Shown: positions 24,091-35,735, numbered from the stretch's first letter. The stretch: 64,000 bases of DNA from Xanthoparmelia taractica (GCA_033085395.1 MU853186.1:124001-188000); one strand, 5' to 3'. The notes: generated by a model from the sequence alone, not told the origin. Program-made: numbers and translations.

Positions 24091-24901
24091 TTATTTACCT
24101 AGTTAAATGATTGACTAGTGACGGATGTCAAAAGATACTGGGGGTCCGACTTGGAGTGTTATACTATTCGAGTATTGGTGTAGGCTTTGTAGTAGCGTAT
24201 GGTGTAGAGGTGCGACAACGCCTACGGCACCTGAAGCGGGCCTTCAGGTGTTGCTGCTATCTATCAATGATAAACAACATTTGGTGTTGAAGCGAAACCA
24301 AGCGGCGACAGCGCTTGCGAACAGTGCGGTCCATGAACGAATGGGATGGAATTAACACTGGCGATCTGCTTTTCATGCAACGAAGGCTACGTTGACTTGG
24401 GAGAGAAAATCATCTGATGATCCAACCAAACTTGACTCTTAGGTTTTCAAAGAGGTCTGGACGAGCAAAGGCATAGTTGGTCATGATGGCGTATCAGCAT
24501 TCAGGAGGCGTCGAGCCTTGGTGGAGCTAGGTCGATCCTTGACGGTTCTTTGCTCATATGGTGAATTTATCCATCTTTGTCAAGTTGACTGCTTTTGCTT
24601 CTTCTTGCTCGTTTGTATAGATGGCAAAAGTTTGAAATGGTGCAGAATCTCGCCAAGTACCGTCCGACGATTATACTTGGTATGCTCTGCATATTCGGAC
24701 GGTGTTTGGCATAATGATAATAAGCCAGCGCAGAGCCCAGCATCAACATGTAGCATGCCGTGTCCGACTCACTCCCTCACATCTCAATGAGTCACGGCAT
24801 GTTCGTGATGCCTTGCCTTGAGACAACCGGTAACCATCAAGCCCTGCATCCTCCTTATTCATTGGTGACAGTTCGGAGCTGGGCGGCATTGCAGTGCCGC
24901 C
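24091..24901. other. Intergenic, no recognisable content
   Basis: About 0.8 kb between the 66-bp repeat array and the mL41 gene. Short frames exist on both strands but none resembles a known protein. Confidence 0.4.
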
Positions 24902-25268
24902 TCAATCGACTCCGTTCTCCTCTTTCCATCTCTTCAAATACCCTTCCCCACTTAGTGCGCCCTTCGCATCTCCTTCGAACCGTCCTTTCGTAGGCCTCAT
25001 CTTCTTCGTGACAAATGGTGTGAGCTGCGATAGCGAATATGTAAGTCCCTGCGAAGCCCGAAGAAGCATATTCACATACCTTGCAGTCTTTCAATTGCTC
25101 AGGCACGACGTATGTCCGGACCTTTCGCCATTCAATTATGTAGCCCCCATGCTTCGTATGCCGACCCATTGCCCCCGTGCCCGTGCCTTTGTAGAAGCCA
25201 TTGCTGACTTGCTTGGTCGTAAGTGGTAGACGCCTGACTCTGGCGTAAAGAGATGCTGTGGGTTTCAT
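24902..25268 (-). CDS. mrpl27: Mitochondrial large-subunit ribosomal protein mL41 (Mrpl27)
   Basis: Two exons, 25268-25080 and 25024-24902, with a 55-bp intron (GTATGT...CGCAG), encode 103 residues. The core VRRLPLTTKQVSNGFYKGTG, GRHTKHGGYIIEW and KVRTYVVPEQLKD matches fungal mL41. The second exon supplies LTPFVTKKMRPTKGRFEG and ALSGEGYLKRWKEENG, the expected C-terminus. If the intron is not removed, the frame runs on into a nonsense C-terminus. The product is a structural component of the mitoribosomal large subunit, imported into the matrix. It is the only intact gene between about 18 and 26.7 kb. Confidence 0.93.
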
Positions 25269-25749
25269 GATGACTATTGACTTGCGTGACCGCGAGATCC
25301 CTGGATGTCAAGAGTACCTTAGGAAGGAGACTATGCTATCGCTCAGTTAGTGGTTGGCTCAGTTAAGGTACCTTAGTGTTTGTATAATACTAACGCATAT
25401 TTTTCAGCCTTATGCCGCACGGGAAAAGTGGGAGCTTCTAAACCTCAGCCAAACTAAGTGTACCGTACCGGGGGAACAATTAGGCCGATACAGCCACATT
25501 CCCCCAATTAGTAAGCGATTCCCATAGTAAACAGGGGACGCGACTTATCGCCTCTAACTATCTTCCCTATACCTCGCCGTCGCCTTCAATCATCTTTCCA
25601 CCGCTAAATTTTCACATATTTCGTTTCACTCACTTCACAAATTCTTCTTCTAGACTAAGATAACTTCTCAAGAGCGCGTAGTACGCAATTCACCTCAAAT
25701 TGAGGGGTTCGAGGACACCCAGGCTTGATTGATACGGCAGCAACCCCGA
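25269..25749. other. Intergenic with GGTACC palindromes
   Basis: Upstream region of mL41. Contains AGTACCTTAGGAAGG near 25314 and AAGGTACCTTAG near 25366, then pyrimidine-rich sequence. No gene seen. Confidence 0.4.
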
Positions 25750-26222
25750 GGGCGTAGACCGCGATCGAACCCCGAAGACCTTCTATTCGGACGATGATGG
25801 GCTTTCTATAACCCCGGAGATTAAGGATAGTGATCCTAGTGATGAAGAATGGAGTTAGCCTACGTATTCTAACGCGTATAGGTCACCGTCACCTTTCTTG
25901 AAGTCTTTCTCTACCTCTCATCATCCCGCCATTAAACGTAAGACCTCTACACCCCTAGATAGCCAATACGATGAACCAGATAATCCTAGCAAGCATATGC
26001 TAGATATTCGTAAGATAGTTAATAAAATTAAGTCTAAATTCTATGAACTTAAGGCCGGCACGGCGAACTGAGAGGACGATATAAGAGAGAGGATTTCCGT
26101 CCAGTGGGTGACTATATTACGTCAAATAACGGATTTTATTCGCCAATAAGATACCCAGAAGGCCCTAAAGAAGCTCGCAAACGATGGCCATAACATAGCT
26201 AAACTAAAGGTACCCCCGAGGT
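25750..26222 (+). mobile_element. Degenerate transposon-like coding relic
   Basis: One forward frame stays coherent for about 155 codons apart from three stops (TAG near 25855, TGA near 26069, TAA near 26148). It reads, in pieces, TFYSDDDGLSITPEIKDSDP, QYDEPDNPSKHMLDIRKIV, ERISVQWVTILRQITDF and DTQKALKKLANDGHNIA. The charged, helical character resembles the N-terminal part of fungal transposon proteins. The element type is not determined and no terminal repeats were found. Confidence 0.5.
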
Positions 26223-26705
26223 GAGAGGATTAGTAGGATTAGTAGATAGGCTTGCAAATGAAACCCTTATTTGACGGCGGCGAGGTCTCTCTGAACCTCT
26301 CAAAACAGACCGCCGATTCCGCTACATCCCTTCTATAAATTCCGCCCTGACTAGTAGACATGCAGGCGGCCTTTCATAGGCCAGCCCGAAGTTATTCCCC
26401 GCCCCATTAGAAGCGACAGCGAGATCCTCGACGACGACAGTGAGGTTCCAAGAATAACGCGCCTTATTTTGGTGTGGCACCCATACAAATCTAGCGCGGC
26501 CGGCTTGTAATTGCGCTAACAGTATTTTATTTAGCATTGGCTGAGGTATAAAAGCACCCGGAAAAGTTTCCTTCCACAAAAGCATTTCGCGCAGAGACAC
26601 TTGAACAGTGCAGAAGCTCAAAGTGATATCCAAGGACAAGATATTCCATCTCTTGTGGTGTGAGGGAAGCGAAGAAAATACGACTGACCTTTCTGGCTTC
26701 ACGAA
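26223..26705. other. utp14 upstream region
   Basis: Probably the utp14 promoter. A minus-strand open frame (about 26322-26837) overlaps the utp14 start and has no recognisable motif, so I left it uncalled. Confidence 0.4.
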
Positions 26706-29705
26706 ATGCCCGGAAGACAGTCTACAACAGCTCCTTCGCTCAAGAAGCCTAAAGCTAAGAGGCAAAAGGCCAAGCGCTCCTTGAATGCTCTCGCTATAGC
26801 GGAGCAACAGAACCCTACAAGGGCTAAAATCCGTCAAAATCGCCTTGGGAAGTCGGAGCCTGAACCCTCAAAGCGCAAGAGGCAAGGAGACAACGAAGAC
26901 GACGAAAGCGAGGATGTAGAGGGAAAGAGAAAGAGGCGGAAGGCAGGGGACAAAGATAGATACGGCAATGAGATTGAACACGGGAGCGATAGCAGCGGGA
27001 ATGAGTGGGTAGTTGGACAGGTCAACCTCGACGAGGATAGCGACCTGGACAGCGATGAGGCGATGGGCGCGAGTGATGAGGATAGATTTGAAGGTTTTGG
27101 ATTCCAAGGTTTTCAAGAAAAGGCTTCGCGCACGAAGACTCCATTGAGGAATGCAGAACCGAACTTAGATAACGATGAGCTACAGGACATAGATCTACGC
27201 GAGGACGGCGACGAGGTTCTTGGCTCAGATGAAGAAAGTGATGGCTTGGGCGAAGATGCTGTCGACTTGGCTACTATGCTGGATGCTAGTGATGATGATA
27301 AGGATCTCAGGCAAAGTCCAAGCCGATCCGGCGAAAGTCTGCATGGGTCAGAGAGCAACGTTGATCCAGAAACTAGGTCATCAGCAGAGGACGAGGAGTC
27401 CATGCTTTCATACTCAGGGGATGAGGATGATGCTCGAGACTCCGCAAAGCTAGCTTCGTTGCAAGCTCTGGTTTCTACTATGAACGAGCAGAACCAGCAT
27501 ACAGGTCGCAGTCAAGCTCCTGTTGATACGCAAGAGTCTACGACTCCGTCACAATTCGGTTTGAGTTCAAAGCGCAAGCTCACGGTAGTTGATATGATTC
27601 CTTCTGTGACGGATCCGGGATTAAAGAAGTCGCTCAAGCTTCTCGCGGACAATGACCCCAAAGCCACGAGCAAACTTGGAGGGATACCGAAGAAGCTAGA
27701 TGTCCCTCTTCCGAAGAGGCAACAGGATCGCTTGGATCGAGTGGCTGCCTATGAGCAGAGCAAAGAAACTCTCAACCGCTGGGTAGACACCGTAAAGCAT
27801 AATCGAAGGGCAGAACACCTCTCTTTCCCCTTGAAAGATCCCAGCGCATCTGCTGCTCCAGGATCGCAGCGCTTATTACCTACTTCTCACTCATTGCCTT
27901 TGACAGATCTCGAGAGTACCATACAAAACATCTTAAAAGATAGCGGTCTCGCGGTTTCCAATGGCAAGTCTGAAGAAGAACAGCTGCAGGCCTTCGAAGA
28001 GCTGGAAGCCAACAAAATGCCTCTTGAAGAGGTTCAGGCGCGAAGGGCGGAACTGCGAAGAGCCCGGGAGCTCCTTTTTAGAGAAGAAATCCGTGCTAAG
28101 AGGATTAAAAAAATCAAGAGCAAGTCTTACCGGAAGGTACACCGTAAGGAACGCGAGAGAAACATGCAACGAGAGAAGGATGCGCTCACAGCGGCTGGCG
28201 TGGATGATTCTGAAAGCGAGAAAGAGAGACAAGATCGAAGACGAGCGGAAGAGAGGATGGGAGCTCGGCATCACGAGAGCAGATGGGCGAAGGGCGTCAA
28301 GGATAGTGGTAGAGCCAAGTGGGATGAAGATGCTCGTGGTGGAGTGACGGACATGGCTAGAAGAGGAGAGGACCTCAGACGAAGAATTGAAGGTAAACAA
28401 GTGGCTGGAGATGATGATAATATAGTTTCATCAGAGTCTGAATCAGGAGAGGAAGACGACCCTGAGGAAGGAGACACCAGGAACAATCGCAAACTGCAGG
28501 ATAGATTGCAGAGCGTTGGTGAGAATGGCAATGAACTGGATCCTAATGACAAAGGCTCCAGGCTCGCATCAATGGATTTCATGAAAAAAGCAGAGGCACG
28601 TCGCAAGACAAGAAATGATGCGGAAGTGGAAAGCCTTCGACGAGGCCTCGCTGGCGAGGAGACTCCTAGCGAAGAAGAGGGCCAGGAAGGCCAAGGGAGA
28701 AAGTCATATGGTCCCGTCAAAAGCCAGACGTCATCAGCGAAAGTTCGTCAATCAGACCGAAAGGCCGAGAAGAACGAGTTTGAAGAGCCACCTGGCTCTG
28801 ACGATGAAGGCGAAGAAGGTCGAGATGGCGCAAAAGACGAAGACGTTGACATTGTGGTGGACAACTCGAGCTTTCAGGTAAAAGCTACAGGCGTAGAAAA
28901 GCCATCACTTGGGGACAAGCACAGGAAGAAACCCCACGAGAACCAAGAAGAAGGAGCGAGTGAGAACCCATGGTTGGTGGAGAAAAGGAAAGATTCAAAC
29001 GCCAGCAGACGGCGAATACAGAACCCCGATGCAGGCGCAATCATTTCCTCTACCCCGGCAGTAAACACTGTTCAACCTTCTGCCGAAAAGACAAAACCAC
29101 GTTCCGCTCTCAAAGGAGCACGACAAGCAGAAGCCCTTCGTCAAAGCGTCCACACCCCAAAGGAGCCATCCAACCCAGCTGTCCCCGCCCCCGACAACCC
29201 CAACAGCGAAGACGAGTCCGACGACGCCGCCAACCTCCCTTTCGTCCTCCGCGACCAAGACCTTGTCCACAAAGCCTTTGCTGGCGACGAAGTCGTCGCC
29301 ACCTTCGAGCAAGAAAAGCGCGCCACCATCCAAGACGAAGACGAGAAAGTCATCGACAACACCCTCCCAGGCTGGGGTTCCTGGACCGGCCCCGGCATCG
29401 GCAAGAAAGCCCAGAGACGCAACAAGGGCAAAGTCCTCACCAAGATACCTGGAATAGCGGCGGAGAAAAGGCAGGATGCGAAGCTGGACAGGGTCATTAT
29501 CAATGAGAAACGGGTGAAGAAGAACAGCAAATACCTGGCAAGTAGTCTGCCGCACCCGTTCGAGACCAGACAGCAGTATGAAAGGAGTTTGAGGCTGCCA
29601 GTGGGGCCGGAGTGGACGACGAAGGAGACGTTCCAGGGGATGACGAAGCCCAGGGTCCTGATGAAACCTGGGGTCATTGCCCCGATGAGTAAGCCTATGA
29701 TTTGA
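26706..29705 (+). CDS. utp14: U3 snoRNP / SSU processome protein Utp14
   Basis: A single exon of 999 residues. The protein has a basic N-terminus, long acidic Asp/Glu-Ser tracts (residues ~55-240), and Lys/Arg-rich helices including KKIKSKSYRKVHRKERER, the typical Utp14 motif. A C-terminal block follows with LPGWGSWTGPGI, KRVKKNSKYLASSLPHPFE and GPEWTTKETFQGMTKPRV, all characteristic of Utp14. Utp14 is a nucleolar component of the 90S pre-ribosome; it activates the Dhr1 helicase for 18S rRNA maturation. The start ATG follows a 5' flank without in-frame extension. Confidence 0.95.
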   Translation: MPGRQSTTAPSLKKPKAKRQKAKRSLNALAIAEQQNPTRAKIRQNRLGKSEPEPSKRKRQGDNEDDESEDVEGKRKRRKAGDKDRYGNEIEHGSDSSGNEWVVGQVNLDEDSDLDSDEAMGASDEDRFEGFGFQGFQEKASRTKTPLRNAEPNLDNDELQDIDLREDGDEVLGSDEESDGLGEDAVDLATMLDASDDDKDLRQSPSRSGESLHGSESNVDPETRSSAEDEESMLSYSGDEDDARDSAKLASLQALVSTMNEQNQHTGRSQAPVDTQESTTPSQFGLSSKRKLTVVDMIPSVTDPGLKKSLKLLADNDPKATSKLGGIPKKLDVPLPKRQQDRLDRVAAYEQSKETLNRWVDTVKHNRRAEHLSFPLKDPSASAAPGSQRLLPTSHSLPLTDLESTIQNILKDSGLAVSNGKSEEEQLQAFEELEANKMPLEEVQARRAELRRARELLFREEIRAKRIKKIKSKSYRKVHRKERERNMQREKDALTAAGVDDSESEKERQDRRRAEERMGARHHESRWAKGVKDSGRAKWDEDARGGVTDMARRGEDLRRRIEGKQVAGDDDNIVSSESESGEEDDPEEGDTRNNRKLQDRLQSVGENGNELDPNDKGSRLASMDFMKKAEARRKTRNDAEVESLRRGLAGEETPSEEEGQEGQGRKSYGPVKSQTSSAKVRQSDRKAEKNEFEEPPGSDDEGEEGRDGAKDEDVDIVVDNSSFQVKATGVEKPSLGDKHRKKPHENQEEGASENPWLVEKRKDSNASRRRIQNPDAGAIISSTPAVNTVQPSAEKTKPRSALKGARQAEALRQSVHTPKEPSNPAVPAPDNPNSEDESDDAANLPFVLRDQDLVHKAFAGDEVVATFEQEKRATIQDEDEKVIDNTLPGWGSWTGPGIGKKAQRRNKGKVLTKIPGIAAEKRQDAKLDRVIINEKRVKKNSKYLASSLPHPFETRQQYERSLRLPVGPEWTTKETFQGMTKPRVLMKPGVIAPMSKPMI

Positions 29706-29958
29706 AGATATGTGGCATAGGTAGCTGTCCAATGAAGTTGGATATGCAACATGCAGGCTCAAGGTGCCTTGATCTTGTTCCTGTATAAGATCGATATATA
29801 TGATCTTACATTAGGGTGACTGCATCTATTTACCCAAACAGTGGAGCAGCCCAAATTGCGTGGTTCCATTCTGCTAGTTGTGCCAGCGACATTGGAAATG
29901 GCATCATACCAGAGCTGGCCGCTTGTAGTCTGCGTGCGTAGTATGTCGTCCCCTTTCT

Positions 29959-31452
29959 TCAGTTTGAAAGCATTTGGTCCACTTCAGTGGCTTCGATGAT
30001 CATGTCTTCAATAACTTTGGTCAACCCTGCTTCCTCAACCCTCTTCACCTGCCCCGCTTTTGTATCCGTACAGAAAACGCCGTGTTTCAAGTACCGCCAT
30101 CTGGGTTGCTCTGCCCACGTTACGCCTGCCGGAATATAATGGGTGAGATTTGCAAAATCTTTTTGACCCACTTCTTGGTCCAACCTTTTGTTTTCTCGTA
30201 ATCCACCATTCAGCCAAAATGGGCTCCCTTTCGAATCGAGATGTAAGAGCTGAACGCTGCACATTTCCTTTGCTCCGGCCTTGTAATGGCCTATCATGCC
30301 GGTGTAAAAGGGGTTAAAATAGTAGGGGGTGGAGGTGAGCTCGCAAGCAAGCCAGAAGGTCTCCTTGTCGCCAAAAACATGCTTACTGATATACTCCCTC
30401 GCAGCCTTGGTATTCATCCAGACTGCAAACATCAAACTCGTGAAGACACCGGGTTTCTCTTTATTCATGAACACAACGCCGGACTCTTGTTGGTGCTCTA
30501 GCTTTGCCGCCCAGAAGATACTTTGTCTAAGCGTGGTGCTAGGCTTCCGGTCTTTGAGCACCTTCTTGATCCACTTCAGGGTATCAATCCAGCCAGTGTA
30601 GCCTCCTTTAACCGCTCGGTCATGGTAGAAAAGTGTGCCCGTCTCCTTCAAATGAATATCATCGTCGAAATAAGTATCGGGCCGCTGCAAAAAAATGGTA
30701 TCCGCATCAACCAGTATAGCCTTTGGGAACCGGCTAGCGAGCATGGCGAACGGCTTCATGACCCAACCGTTCTCCGCCAAGCTATCGTTTATTCCAGCAA
30801 CCGTATCGTCGTAGAAGTCTAGTATGTTCAGAATCTGAACTTTAGGGTCAAGATGCTCAAACTGTTTCCGCTTACGCCAAGGAAAGTCGTGCTCGCCCGC
30901 GTAAAAGACTTCGATTGGGAGCGTAGACCCAAGAACATTGCGGAGCGTTCGAATGTTCTGCACAGCAAGGACAAGATCCCTCTGACCTACGCACATGACT
31001 ATGCCTACTTCTGACTGCCCTCTGTTCCCCCATGGCAGGTATGTCTCGCTCCGAAGCCTCCACCAGCCAAATTCTTGTTCCCGAAAGCCGAAGAAGCCGT
31101 CTCGAGGGGTGGTAGGATCTTCGATGATAGCCTCAAGTAGATTAGAGAGAGCTGACACGCGTTGACCTCGTCCTGCAAGATCTGATATGTCTATGTCCTT
31201 TCTAAGCAAGCTTTCCAGAGCGGAGGTAGCCACTTGGGCACTATATAAGTAATTGTTTGCATGGTAATCATGAGTGTTCAAAAATGACTCGCCCGAAATC
31301 CTTTGCTGTCCCAAGGTAGCGAAGCTTGGACTCTTTGAAGCGAGATACAGCGTGGAGGTAATGATAAGGGAGATTGCTCCCTGTATAGCAAGCCTTCTTC
31401 GAGCATTCCTTCGGTCAAGCTTCTTGTACAAAGCTATTGTCTGCCAACACAT
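29959..31452 (-). CDS. Alpha-1,3-mannosyltransferase-like GT71 protein (Mnn1 type)
   Basis: A single exon of 497 residues. A short cytoplasmic N-terminus and one TM anchor (about residues 24-42, IQGAISLIITSTLYLASKS) indicate a type II Golgi protein. The lumenal part matches the GT71 mannosyltransferase family: GIVMCVGQRDLVLAVQNIRT, IEVFYAGEHDFP, ENGWVMKPFAMLASRFPKAI, the DxD-type VDADTIFLQRP, ESGVVFMNKE and GDKETFWLACEL. Expected to transfer mannose from GDP-mannose to protein- or lipid-linked glycans. Convergent with utp14, with 253 bp between stops. Acceptor unknown. Confidence 0.88.
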   Translation of the reverse strand: MCWQTIALYKKLDRRNARRRLAIQGAISLIITSTLYLASKSPSFATLGQQRISGESFLNTHDYHANNYLYSAQVATSALESLLRKDIDISDLAGRGQRVSALSNLLEAIIEDPTTPRDGFFGFREQEFGWWRLRSETYLPWGNRGQSEVGIVMCVGQRDLVLAVQNIRTLRNVLGSTLPIEVFYAGEHDFPWRKRKQFEHLDPKVQILNILDFYDDTVAGINDSLAENGWVMKPFAMLASRFPKAILVDADTIFLQRPDTYFDDDIHLKETGTLFYHDRAVKGGYTGWIDTLKWIKKVLKDRKPSTTLRQSIFWAAKLEHQQESGVVFMNKEKPGVFTSLMFAVWMNTKAAREYISKHVFGDKETFWLACELTSTPYYFNPFYTGMIGHYKAGAKEMCSVQLLHLDSKGSPFWLNGGLRENKRLDQEVGQKDFANLTHYIPAGVTWAEQPRWRYLKHGVFCTDTKAGQVKRVEEAGLTKVIEDMIIEATEVDQMLSN

Positions 31453-32361
31453 GTCTTATTTTGTTCGGTGCATCATATCCTCAAGGCGACTTCTTGAAGC
31501 TCGCAGCTCAGGAGAAATGCGACATGGTTTTTTAATGCAATCGCTGGATCTGTGAAATCCATAACATTATAAAAGGCTTTGCAAGGGACAACTAAATCAA
31601 CGCACACTTGAATAGTCCAATTCCCGTGCCTATATGTTGTAGGAGGTACGTGAGTTCTCTTACATTTCCATTCGGCTCGGCCGAGGGCATCGGACACTCG
31701 GTAAAGGTTCGGCCACATAGTCCCTACTCATCTAATCCTTAAGTAGCTTAGACTTTGACTGAGTTGGTACCTTACTGAATAAGGCAATCTTTTCTAGCCT
31801 TGACCAGCCCTTGATCTAGCCATATCTAGTACTTTAGGGCTAGTTTAGGGCTAGGTGACCGAGTGGGGGAACCCTTCGATCTATTTTCCATATCCAAAGG
31901 CTGAGTGCCTGCTTCTAGCTGACAACAGAGACCAGAGTACCGAGTATAGATTCTTGTCATATACGCCTACCTATCCAGCAGTTCATGGCTCTGTTAAAAC
32001 AATGTCAGACATCCATTTCTTTCATCTTGGAATTCCAGCGACGTTGCCTAACTACGAGGTTTCTTGGAATGTAGTCCTAGGCTACCCTACTCAATTGAGT
32101 ACTTCTAGGTTCTTGTCTCTTACACTTATGTGGTTTCCGTTGCCTATTCTCCCTGGAATTTTCTGTATTTCAAATATCGGCCTAGAAGTCTGATGTATAA
32201 GATCTATCTTCCTTGTTTCATACCAATGAACACTATATAAAAATTGAGAAGCATTCATCTTAAACATCCCCCCGTACCATTCGAAGCATGAAGCTGAAAG
32301 CACTACCACTTGTCTGAACATACCTCGCATCTTTCCTATCAGCTCACCTGCTCCCACAAAA
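31453..32361. other. Divergent intergenic region GT71/GH81
   Basis: 0.9 kb between two divergent genes. It includes a GGTACCTTACTGAA stretch near 31767. No gene or RNA seen. Confidence 0.4.
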
Positions 32362-35300
32362 ATGACCACTATGATGCGATCCTGTGTACTAATATTCTTG
32401 CTAACATGTTCACAGAAAGTTCGAATCATTGCTTTACCAACCGGCAACGCAACCGGGCTCTTTCCCACACAAGCCTCTATCAAGCCTGTTACTACAAATA
32501 GCCGGAGGAATACCACTATTATCCAACATCCCCCCACCACGACAGTGCAAGAAACGATTCCCGGCACAAAAGGGGTCAGTGGCTGTTCCGTTTACCAACT
32601 AGAAGACCTGGAATTTCTTATGCCCATCCCATTGATCCGGAAGTTAAAATTGAAGTAGATAATCGTTACAAGCCTCGAAACGCAGGGGCACCCTTCTATA
32701 CAGCCGTTCCCAACCTATACACCGCCGCCCATCATACTAACAACAGCGTTTCCCCAAAATCTTTCGCTGATCACTAACAGCTCTCAGTCATTGATAACAT
32801 CAGCTACGAAGGCCGCGGGCAGTAATAACTCGTTGCAATTGCCGAAAAGCCACCTTCCATCAACCAAGATGGACAAAAGAGAAGCAATAGACTGTTTCCA
32901 GCCGGTTGCTACCGAAGCGTTGCCAAGTCATTTACCATTGAGAGGAGATCATCCAGTCCCTAGACTTGGCATAGTAGATCTCACATATCTATAAATGACT
33001 GGCAAACTCCAAAGAAGCTGATTCTCTATAGATCCCGCAGAGCAACCCAGTCTCTACCAACAAATTCTACGTCAACCTTTTCATCGGAACCCAGGGTCAA
33101 GGGGTATGGACCCATCCATACTCTGTGACATGGAGCAAGGGGAACGGTAATGCTAGAAGCTGGGGCATGGCTGTCTCTCATATCGATGCAAACCAGAGAG
33201 CCAATGGACCACAGAACACTGCCCTGCCAGGAGCGCCAATCCAGTATTTTATCAATCCCATCGGCATTCAGTCGATTATTCTGTCCGCAGTAGAGCTAGG
33301 ACCGTCAACGACCTTGACTACTTCCAATTTGGAGGCATTCTCGGTCAATGCAATCCTCTCGCCTCAGGCAGGCTCCTCCTCGAACATCACGTTTCCGCTT
33401 GTGCAAGGTATGGGACTCGTGACGGGTATTTACCACCGTCTCATGCCCGCAATTCAAAGCAGTGTCTTCTTCCGATCAGTCAGCCAAGTAGCTTCTCCAA
33501 GGGTGGGTGTCTTCAAATATCGAATTATCCTGGAAGACAACAAGAATTGGCTTCTCTATGCAATGCCGAGTAATGGGCAAGACCCTCTCTTGCAGCTTGT
33601 ATCGAATACAAAAATTCAAGGTCTACGCTTCTGGTCAGGTACAATTCAAGTTGCAAAGAACCCTGCTGGCTTTGAAGGTGAGACTCTTTATGAAAATTCT
33701 GCGGGAATCTACCCAATCGGCGCCGCGGTCACTGGCTCTACGGTGAATGACCACGGTACCTATACTATCTCATGGCGGATTCAAGGGCTGATAACTTATC
33801 CACCTCCTTCGCTTCTGATGTACGCTTTACCGCATCATGTTCAGTCTTTTGACAATGCAACCACCAAACACATGACAAATCTACACCTGCAAACAACTAC
33901 GAAGGGAGTTGCAACAGCTGTAGTTGCTAATAGGTATGTACATTTCAGGGCAATTGTGCCCCAGAACTAGATGCGTGACATTTTTGGCGAGCACAATTGG
34001 CCTTTTGCACCTTCATGCCGTCTCGTTATTCAGAAACTTTCCCTAATGAGTAAAGGTCGAGTCTAAAATTCTTACAGTTGGACGATGCAGGAGCAAAGCC
34101 TGCCTCTAGACATTGGTTTTGCACCTTGGACACCAAGAACCAAAAGCAGATCGACCCTCTCCGCAGCGACGAGAGAAGTTATCCAACAGGTGGCCGTCTC
34201 CGAGATTAAACAGGACTACAACGCCCAGACAAATCTCGACAGCATGTATTTTGGCGGCAAGGCTCTAGCCAAGTTCGCAATGCTTATATACACGACGCAC
34301 GACCTGTTGCGCGAACCTGACCTCGCAACCTTGGGATTGAACCAATTAAAAGGAGCCTTTGCCGTATTTGCGACCAACCAGCAAAAACACCCACTGGTGT
34401 ACGATACTGTCTGGAATGGAGTTGTTTCTTCGGGGAGCTACACCACAGGCGATCCCCTTCAAGACTTTGGCAACTCATATTACAATGACCATCATTTCCA
34501 TTTTGGCTATTTCATCTACACTGCCGCCGTCATAGCTTACCTCGACCCCTCCTGGCTCACGCTCAACAAAGCTTGGGTCAACACCCTCGTCCGCGATGCC
34601 GCGAATCCAAGCAAACAGGATAATCTGTTTCCCTTCTCTCGCATGTTTGACTGGTACCACGGCCACTCGTTCGCCGCAGGTCTCTTCGAGTTGGCAGATG
34701 GCAAGGATGAAGAGTCCACATCCGAAGACGCCTTCTTCGCCTACGCAATGAAGATGTGGGGCCATGTCATCGGCGACGCCTCCATGGAGGCGAGAGGGAA
34801 CCTCATGCTCTCGATCCTAGCCCGGACTTTGGACAACTACTTCCTCCTATCAAACGACAACAAGAACCAGCCCCCCAATTTCATCGCCAACAAAGTCACC
34901 GGTATCGTAAGTCCCCCCTTTCCTTCCCGCCCCCCTTTCCTCCGTCGAGACTACCACACTCACCAACGCGCCCCGTCCCCCAAGCTCTTCGAAAACAAAA
35001 TCGATCGTAAGCCCTCCTCTCCTCCCCCCCCAGGGTCCGCAATACCATACTCACCAACGCATCCAACCCAGACACCACCTACTTCGGCTCCAACCCCGAA
35101 TACATCCAAGGCATCCACATGCTCCCCCTCAACCCCTCCACGCCCCTGACCCGCAAAGCCGACTTCATCGCCCAAGAATGGGACGCCTACTTCAACGACT
35201 CGTCGCCCTACCCTGCGTCCGCCATAGAGGGCTGGAAGGGCGTCTTGTACGGGAACCTGGCGTGCATTGATCCGCAGCGGAGTTGGGATTTCTTCGCCCA

Positions 35301-35385
35301 GGAGGATTTCAATGTGTGGTGGTTGGATGGTGGGGCGTCGAGGACGTGGTATTTGGCTTTTGCGGCTGCGATTGGGGGATTTTGA
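32362..35385 (+). CDS. Secreted endo-1,3-beta-glucanase, GH81
   Basis: Exons 32362-32574(?), 32788-32973, 33032-33933, 34078-34906, 34985-35006 and 35072-35385 join in phase to 821 residues. The first exon is the weak point; it supplies a short hydrophobic segment (VLIFLLTC) that could be a signal peptide. From residue ~120 the GH81 fold is clear: RGDHPVPRLGI, VSTNKFYVNLF, QGVWTHPYSVTWSKG, LLMYALPHHVQSFD, SMYFGGKALAKFA, YYNDHHFHFGYFIYTAAV, WYHGHSFAAGLF, DGKDEESTSED (with the catalytic Glu region), EYIQGIHMLPL and WLDGGASRTWYLAF. These enzymes cleave internal beta-1,3-glucan bonds in cell walls during remodelling, septum separation or attack on other fungi. The 22-bp microexon encodes LFENKID, matching the family. 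Confidence 0.87.
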
Positions 35386-35735
35386 ATGGCAAAGAGAAGG
35401 GAAGGAGAGAGTTGGATAGATAAGAAAGGAGGTGGAAGGTAAGTATGTGGGTAAGTAAGTATTTTGGTATATGGATCATTGGTTTTGGATAGTGCATTGA
35501 GAGGGATAAATGGCATATGGATATTACGATTAATGAGACGACTGTCATGAAGTTTGGTTCGCATTAGAGATGATGCCGTTACGAGAAAACAAGAAGGGTC
35601 TATACAAGCGAATTCCTATTTCAATCAAAACCCAAGACTCCCATGTTTGCCCACGAGAGTCTTCCATTCCACGCCATATATACGACAGATTGCCTATACA
35701 GCTTGATCAATGTCATCCACCATCTCAACATCCAT
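35386..35735. other. Convergent 3' region
   Basis: Lies between the stops of the GH81 and DUF1295 genes. It holds repetitive GTAAGTA-rich sequence and both 3' UTRs. No gene seen. Confidence 0.4.

Noticed and set aside
25700..25720. GGGTTCGAGG looked like a tRNA T-arm
   Set aside because: No matching acceptor, D-arm or anticodon stem at the right spacing; it lies at the edge of a transposon relic.
26322..26837. 171-codon minus-strand frame overlapping the utp14 start
   Set aside because: No family motif, overlaps the utp14 5' end and its presumed promoter.
28995..29762. 255- and 203-codon minus-strand frames opposite utp14
   Set aside because: Low-complexity shadows of Utp14 acidic and Pro-rich codons, covered by a certain gene on the other strand.
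32091..32567. 158-codon minus frame opposite the GH81 5' exon
   Set aside because: Overlaps the proposed signal-peptide exon and has no recognisable domain.
34756..35175. Plus and minus frames across the GH81 3' introns
   Set aside because: They read through two introns (34907-34984 and 35007-35071) and break the conserved GH81 sequence.
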